A stretch of DNA of 64,000 nucleotides from Fulvimarina sp040239565 (GTDB lineage: Bacteria; Pseudomonadota; Alphaproteobacteria; Rhizobiales; Rhizobiaceae). The stretch covers positions 1 through 64,000 of the forward strand of contig NZ_JBEHWS010000013.1 in NCBI RefSeq assembly GCF_040239565.1, read 5' to 3'. Made by a program: the position numbers and the translations under genes. Shown here piece after piece: positions 61,401 through 64,000 of the stretch. The notes beneath the pieces are model-generated. The model did not search any database. It was not told the origin of the DNA and saw nothing but the letters and a program-made list of their open reading frames with translations. Every line of letters begins with the position of its first letter. Positions within the stretch are counted from its first letter, which is position 1.

Positions 61401-63219
61401 TGCTGTCGCACAGAAGGACCTCGACGCCGGCGTCTTCGGCAATGAAGGCCAGCCGGTCGAGCGGATATCCGGTATCCAGCGGCACATAGGCCGCTCCCGC
61501 CTGCATGATGCCGAACAGAGCGGCGATCATCCTCGCCGATCGTGTCACATGGAGACCGACCCGATCTCCCGGTCGCACGCCTTTGGCTACGAGCGCGCGG
61601 GCGATCTTCGAAGATTCGTCGTGGAGTTCGCGATAGCTGAACGTTTTCCGTCCATCGGTGACCGCGACGGCATCCGGGGTGGCGCGCATCTGCTCGGCAA
61701 AGAGATCGTGAAGGCAGATGCCAGTCGGATAGTCTCTGACCGGTCCTCTGCCGAGCTCGAATACGGCGGCCGCCTCTTCGCGCGAGAGGAGCTGAAACTG
61801 CGAAAGCCGGCGCTCGGGAGCGGATTCCGCCTCTGCGAGTAGCCGCTCGAAACGCGCCACCATGGCAGCGATCGTCGCCTCGTCGAAGAGTTCGCTCGAA
61901 TATTCGACCTTGCCCCCAATTCCCGTGCCGTCATCTTCGAGATTGAAGCGCAGTTCGTATTTGGTCGACTGCTCGCGCACGCCCCAGTTCTCGACATCGA
62001 GCCGGTAAAGCCCTGGAGCTTCGGCGACGTGATGCTGAACGTCGAACTTGACCTGAAAGAGGGGATTGAGTTCCGACAGAGAGCGCTCGGGATTCTTGGC
62101 CGCAACAATTCGCTCGAACGGCACGTCCTGATGCGCCAGTCCGCTTCTCAATGTTCGGGCGACATTCTCCAGAAGCGTAGCGAAAGCCGGATCGCCAGAC
62201 AGATCGTTTCGCAGGACCAGCGTGTTGACGAATGGCCCCATCATGCCCTGGGTCTGTGCATTGTCGCGATTGGCGACCTCGCTGCCCACGACGATATCGT
62301 CGCTGTCACTGTAAAGATGCAGCAGCAGATTGAAACCGGTGAGCAGCAGCGTGAAGACACTGACGTTCTGCCTGGCCGCGAAGCGGCGAAGGCGAGAGGC
62401 GAGTTCCTCATCGACGCGCACCGGATAATGCTTGCCGCTGAAGCTTGCCGAAGCGCTGCGGCTTCGATCGAAGGGGAGTTCGAGGACGGGCAGCTCGCCG
62501 GAAAGATGGTCGGTCCAGTAGCCAAGCTTTTCTTTGAACTGCGGTTCGTCGAGCGCCCTGTTCTGCCATAACGCCCAGTCTGCGAACTGCATTTCGAGCG
62601 GCTGCAGATCGGCGGAGCATGCAGTGACCTCGGCTTCGTAAAGACGCGAGAGATCGTGCATCAGGACGCCGGTCGACCAGCGATCGCTGATGATATGATG
62701 CATGCCGAGCCCGAACACGTGATCGCTCTCGGCGATGCAAAGCAGTTTCGCGATCACGGGCGGTCGCGAGAGATCGTGGGCAGTGGCGACCATGGCGTCG
62801 ATTGCCGCGCGCGCCTCGATCTCTGGGTCGGAGGCTCCACTCAGATCGACGAAATCGATTGCTGGGCTGGAAGTGAGGTCGACGATCTGCCTGGGCTGGC
62901 CGTCATCCCCGTGTGCAAAGCGAGTATGCAGGGGTTCATGCCGCTTCACCAGGCTCGCGAACGCGCGCGCGAGAGCGTTTGCATCGAGCGGACCACGCAG
63001 CCGCAGCGCCATGTTCATGTTGTAGGCAGCCGTTTTCGGCTCAAGCTGTTGCATGAACCAGAGCCGCTGCTGAGCCGATGACAGGGGCAGGTCCGTCTCG
63101 TCCGGGTCGCGTCTTGCCAAAACATTGGGGACCGACATGCCCTGCGCCCGCAGCTTGCGCTCCAGAAGACGGCGTCGCTCGGGCGACAAGGCCGCAAGTT
63201 TCTGCTGAATCTGGTTCAT
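55474..63219 (-). CDS. Non-ribosomal peptide synthetase, C-A-T-C-A-T-E
   Basis: A 2,581-residue dimodular NRPS. Domains in order (approximate residues): C1 40-470 (HHIISDR at 174-180), A1 490-1010 (YTSGSTGRPKG, YGPSED, YRTGDR), T1 1040-1100 (LGGHSLLAMR), C2 1120-1550 (HHIVADA), A2 1570-2070 (YTSGSTGIPKG, YGPSED), T2 2090-2150 (LGGDSILAIQ), E 2165-2581 (HHLVVDGVSW, EGHGR, RTVGWFT, NYLGQ). The LGGDS carrier just before the epimerase is the usual T-E type. C1 and C2 deviate from HHxxxDG. By-eye A-domain pocket residues read DLFNTCFVFK (A1) and DLFNCALTFK (A2); A2 is near alanine-type codes. Overlaps the PKS gene by four bases (ATGA). Confidence 0.96.
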   Translation of the reverse strand: MNQIQQKLAALSPERRRLLERKLRAQGMSVPNVLARRDPDETDLPLSSAQQRLWFMQQLEPKTAAYNMNMALRLRGPLDANALARAFASLVKRHEPLHTRFAHGDDGQPRQIVDLTSSPAIDFVDLSGASDPEIEARAAIDAMVATAHDLSRPPVIAKLLCIAESDHVFGLGMHHIISDRWSTGVLMHDLSRLYEAEVTACSADLQPLEMQFADWALWQNRALDEPQFKEKLGYWTDHLSGELPVLELPFDRSRSASASFSGKHYPVRVDEELASRLRRFAARQNVSVFTLLLTGFNLLLHLYSDSDDIVVGSEVANRDNAQTQGMMGPFVNTLVLRNDLSGDPAFATLLENVARTLRSGLAHQDVPFERIVAAKNPERSLSELNPLFQVKFDVQHHVAEAPGLYRLDVENWGVREQSTKYELRFNLEDDGTGIGGKVEYSSELFDEATIAAMVARFERLLAEAESAPERRLSQFQLLSREEAAAVFELGRGPVRDYPTGICLHDLFAEQMRATPDAVAVTDGRKTFSYRELHDESSKIARALVAKGVRPGDRVGLHVTRSARMIAALFGIMQAGAAYVPLDTGYPLDRLAFIAEDAGVEVLLCDSIPAFAAAHSLTVIDLAALPDAADAVLPVVRDDSLAYVIYTSGSTGRPKGVSVEHRNVVAFMHWAKERFTADDLACMLVPTSISFDLSIFELYAPVVMGGALAVADHFLSLSALGEEIAITAVNTVPSLMQEFLEDHELPPSVTTATFCGEPLPASLVEKLRHDYPALKIYNFYGPSEDTVFSTEIALHGDGYRSGIVPIGRSMPNTRCSILDRAQRLRPPGLSGELYIGGTGVTRGYYGRPGQTGERYVPDAFSGVEGARLYRTGDRVVSRRDGIMEFRGRFDHQVKIRGLRIEIGEIEHNIEQLSGVSKAAVSVTKGADRQLAAFVELQDGAQQESAALRRELSTILPSHMVPTLWHLVERLPQLANGKIDRGALSALAEIEQAAAVAPEPGLESDVAEAWRQVLSVETISAHDDFFKLGGHSLLAMRMLARLPAGFGGKDNLRKLFEFPRLRDFTAALDAQSRVQDGGQAFVLPLPEGVSPPLSFAQQRLWTLTQLEPESAFYNVSAAVRLKGRLDEARLRAAFGKLAERHEALRTCFVATDGQPRIVVLPEVKPEFDRRSISPECLDAELTTAAATVFDLESGPSFRVHLFSLGAEDHVALLVVHHIVADAQSVKLLMRDATHIYDALANPSDDEALPQLTLRYGDFAAWQRQQDFDGEIAFWRERLRDAPPLLELPTDFPRGTEHNFSGASRAFQIDPETTSLLQNAALKLNATPYMLALSAFAVLLSRFSDSEEVVIGTPISQRPHRALEDVVGMFVNTLALRLPHVGEKSFAAQVSAVRERMLEAFNNQNVPFERIVDELEIPRTWSHNPVFQAMFTWQTDEGETLHCPHGLVCETVTLPQGTSKVDLTLDVRQRSDRLDCTLIYRTDLFLPDTIDNLADSFSTFLSVLLNQPETPIAQLSLLSESQLRQLETWNDTSRTTEGTTQTLHGFFERSAARVPDKIAVSDRHRSLSYRELDIRAEHLARHLVKLGVRRGDRIGICLPRSVDLIATIFAVLKTGAAYVPLDPNYPRERIEFVASDASLSMVLTDSSFAGFESVPLLDPIPVLAGAANSPSGEETFASKAEISARDLAYIIYTSGSTGIPKGVCIEHGNAAELARWGLATFDDQQLSGVLAATSVCFDLSVFEIFVTLAAGGRLYVLDDLFELPDAPFADEITLINTVPTAITELLGFGPLPKKAGTICLAGEALPAALADRVLSDPAVHTLHALYGPSEDTTFSSGSIVDAPGQPIHLGRPVENTKIFVLDGNMQQVPIGMPGEIYLSGAGVTRGYHARPGLTAERFLPNPFSRDPAHAVLYRSGDRGRYRCDGNIDFLGRADRQIKVSGFRIEPGEVESVLQQHPQISAAVVDAWRDESNHARLAAWVETPTSLSRQELAAHVAAGLPHYLVPTLFLCLEKMPRLPNGKLDRKALPDPILQTPLHSAEPDARLPSTDIEKRMAAIWRDLLGRTEIFRDDSFFALGGDSILAIQVVARARRENIAISPRQLFQYPVLDALAASIETSAESPVDLADAPERAPLGPAQRWFFEQDFAAPAHWNQSVLLVPARRLGAEMVQAAIAQLQDAHPVLGSRFEKEAGDWVQTCQKDAAKPTLREIDCSTSDLEQAIQSAMAELQQGFNLSDGPLWGAALIDIEGGEQRLGIAAHHLVVDGVSWRILLDDLATIFEAAENGETWNSPQPSSAFGNWSEALARTSRFDGELAYWAELCEADADAFPSDYPGGSNLVADTELVETRIGPDLTRTLLSDALTNYPVRIDELLVCALLGAASDVWRMQRLRIILEGHGRIPLPEANDLHRTVGWFTAFYPLLVEARTDIRTMLLGVKESMRRTPQEGGGYGVLRHLRGAALPSLEEISDLRFNYLGQIDNLFPAGAPFSRARERPGPARGADNDRGVLIDVNAIIADKELRLSWAYSGALHRQSTIKTLSERFVDRLGALIELVTRSDEDGHTPSDFRHMDIDAIELEDLLGRL

Positions 63220-64000
63220 CGATCGTCAGCCTCTGCAAGCATTCTTGTGACGTCCTCGTCGGAGAGGCTGCCTACCTCGTCGAGCAGCCCGGCCAGTTCG
63301 TCCTGGCCATCGGACGTGCCGGATCGCGCCTCGACGGCGGCAGCGATGCCGGACGCCGTCGGATTGTCGAAGAGGAGTTCGCGCATCTCGATCTCGACCG
63401 GGAAGGCTTCCCGCAGCTTGGCGAGCGCCCTTATGGCCAGAAGCGAATGGCCGCCAAGTTCGTAGAAGCCGTCGTTCACCCCGATTCCCTGAAGCCCAAG
63501 CAGATCCTCGAAAATCTCGACTATGGCGGCCTCGGCCGGATTTTGCGGGGCCAGATAGGGTACCGACATTTCGGGGCGTTGCCGGGTTCCTTCCGGGCGA
63601 CCAGCCTCCTTTACCCCGTAGGCGGCCCTGGTTTGCTCGGCGAGAATATCTGCGCCGGCGATTGCGATCTGACCGATATACCCGACATCGATGATGCGGC
63701 GGGTCATATCCCACGCAGCATCCGGCGTTACGGCAAACGCATTTCTCGTACTTTCAACGGCCGGTTCGCTGTCGCCGATCAGCGGATAGCCGATCGAGAA
63801 CCAGGGCACTCCGGCGGAGCGATTCTTTCTGGCAACGAACTGCTCCAGCGCCCTGTAGGTGCCCGCATAGGCGGCAAGTCCCAGCCCGCCAGCCATGGTC
63901 GCGAGCGACGATTGCACGCAGCAGAAACCGACTTTCATCCGGCCGAGAGCCTCATCGAGTGCCCGAAGCGGAGCCAGCTTGGTGGCCCGGTTGTAGGCCC
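63216..64000 (-). CDS. C-terminal part of a polyketide synthase module (KR-ACP), partial
   Basis: The frame is open to the window edge. The visible 260 residues begin in the end of a ketoreductase domain (ALDEALGRMKVGFCC, then SSLATMAGGLGLAAYAGTYRAL, the KR Ser/Tyr region) and then WFSIGYPLIG, followed by an acyl carrier protein with FYELGGHSLLAIRAL (pantetheine serine) and an acidic docking-like tail (DELAGLLDEVGSLSDEDVTRML). It should hand its reduced acyl chain to C1 of the NRPS that begins in the overlapping ATGA. The other PKS domains (KS, AT) lie outside the window. Confidence 0.92.
   Translation of the reverse strand, partial: AYNRATKLAPLRALDEALGRMKVGFCCVQSSLATMAGGLGLAAYAGTYRALEQFVARKNRSAGVPWFSIGYPLIGDSEPAVESTRNAFAVTPDAAWDMTRRIIDVGYIGQIAIAGADILAEQTRAAYGVKEAGRPEGTRQRPEMSVPYLAPQNPAEAAIVEIFEDLLGLQGIGVNDGFYELGGHSLLAIRALAKLREAFPVEIEMRELLFDNPTASGIAAAVEARSGTSDGQDELAGLLDEVGSLSDEDVTRMLAEADDR

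Noticed and set aside
1..64000. CRISPR arrays, rRNA genes and prophage modules
   Set aside because: No regularly spaced direct repeats, no rRNA-like sequence and no capsid, terminase or integrase genes are visible.

Overview
The window looks like chromosomal DNA of an alphaproteobacterium of the order Hyphomicrobiales (Rhizobiales). It is GC-rich throughout apart from a few islands. The rpsO-pnp pair, the opgG/opgH/opgC order, the UdgX fusion protein and the CAU tRNA all fit that group. The genus cannot be fixed from the sequence alone.

Layout. 1-1.5 kb: the end of a type VI secretion cargo cluster (PAAR spike tip, DUF4123 adaptor, start of a probable effector). 1.7-4.6 kb: pnp and rpsO. 4.8-8.3 kb: an AT-richer cassette of a PP2C phosphatase and two Hanks-type Ser/Thr kinases with overlapping genes, the best candidate here for an undescribed signalling or conflict module. 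8.9-19.6 kb: ordinary chromosome, with an O-antigen-ligase-like protein, an L,D-transpeptidase, a GGDEF-EAL protein with a decayed GGDEF, a DUF4130/UdgX fusion, a nucleoside deaminase, pabB-pabA-pabC and a DHFR-like gene. 19.7-25.6 kb: a MarR regulator and a periplasmic glucan operon (opgG, small gene, opgH, opgC).

25.6-36 kb: a CAU tRNA (probably tRNA-Ile2) abuts a methyltransferase remnant and then a probable island for unsaturated uronate use (pectin type): GH88 hydrolase, TRAP transporter (DctP and a fused DctQM), DUF2264 protein, KduI, KduD, and a divergent LacI regulator with a strong palindrome in the shared promoter region. An IS6-type transposase fragment closes it. 36.2-46.2 kb: one minus-strand chemosensory operon (STAS, cheY, cheA, cheW, mcp, cheW, cheR, cheB, and a soluble MCP-like coiled-coil protein). 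Nearly every junction is a 4-base start/stop overlap.

46.2-52 kb: a zone of mobile-element debris (IS5-like and IS256-like transposase fragments, a piece of a secreted repeat protein) around a GAF-PAS-GGDEF-EAL protein. It also holds a 945-bp cassette with near-perfect 27-bp terminal inverted repeats and an 8-bp target duplication, which carries an unknown membrane protein and no transposase. 51.6-64 kb: a hybrid PKS/NRPS cluster on the minus strand (PKS with KR-ACP; NRPS C-A-T-C-A-T-E; a stand-alone C-T protein; a type II-like thioesterase) followed by an FhuF-type ferric siderophore reductase. This points to a siderophore or other metal-binding product. The cluster continues beyond the window.
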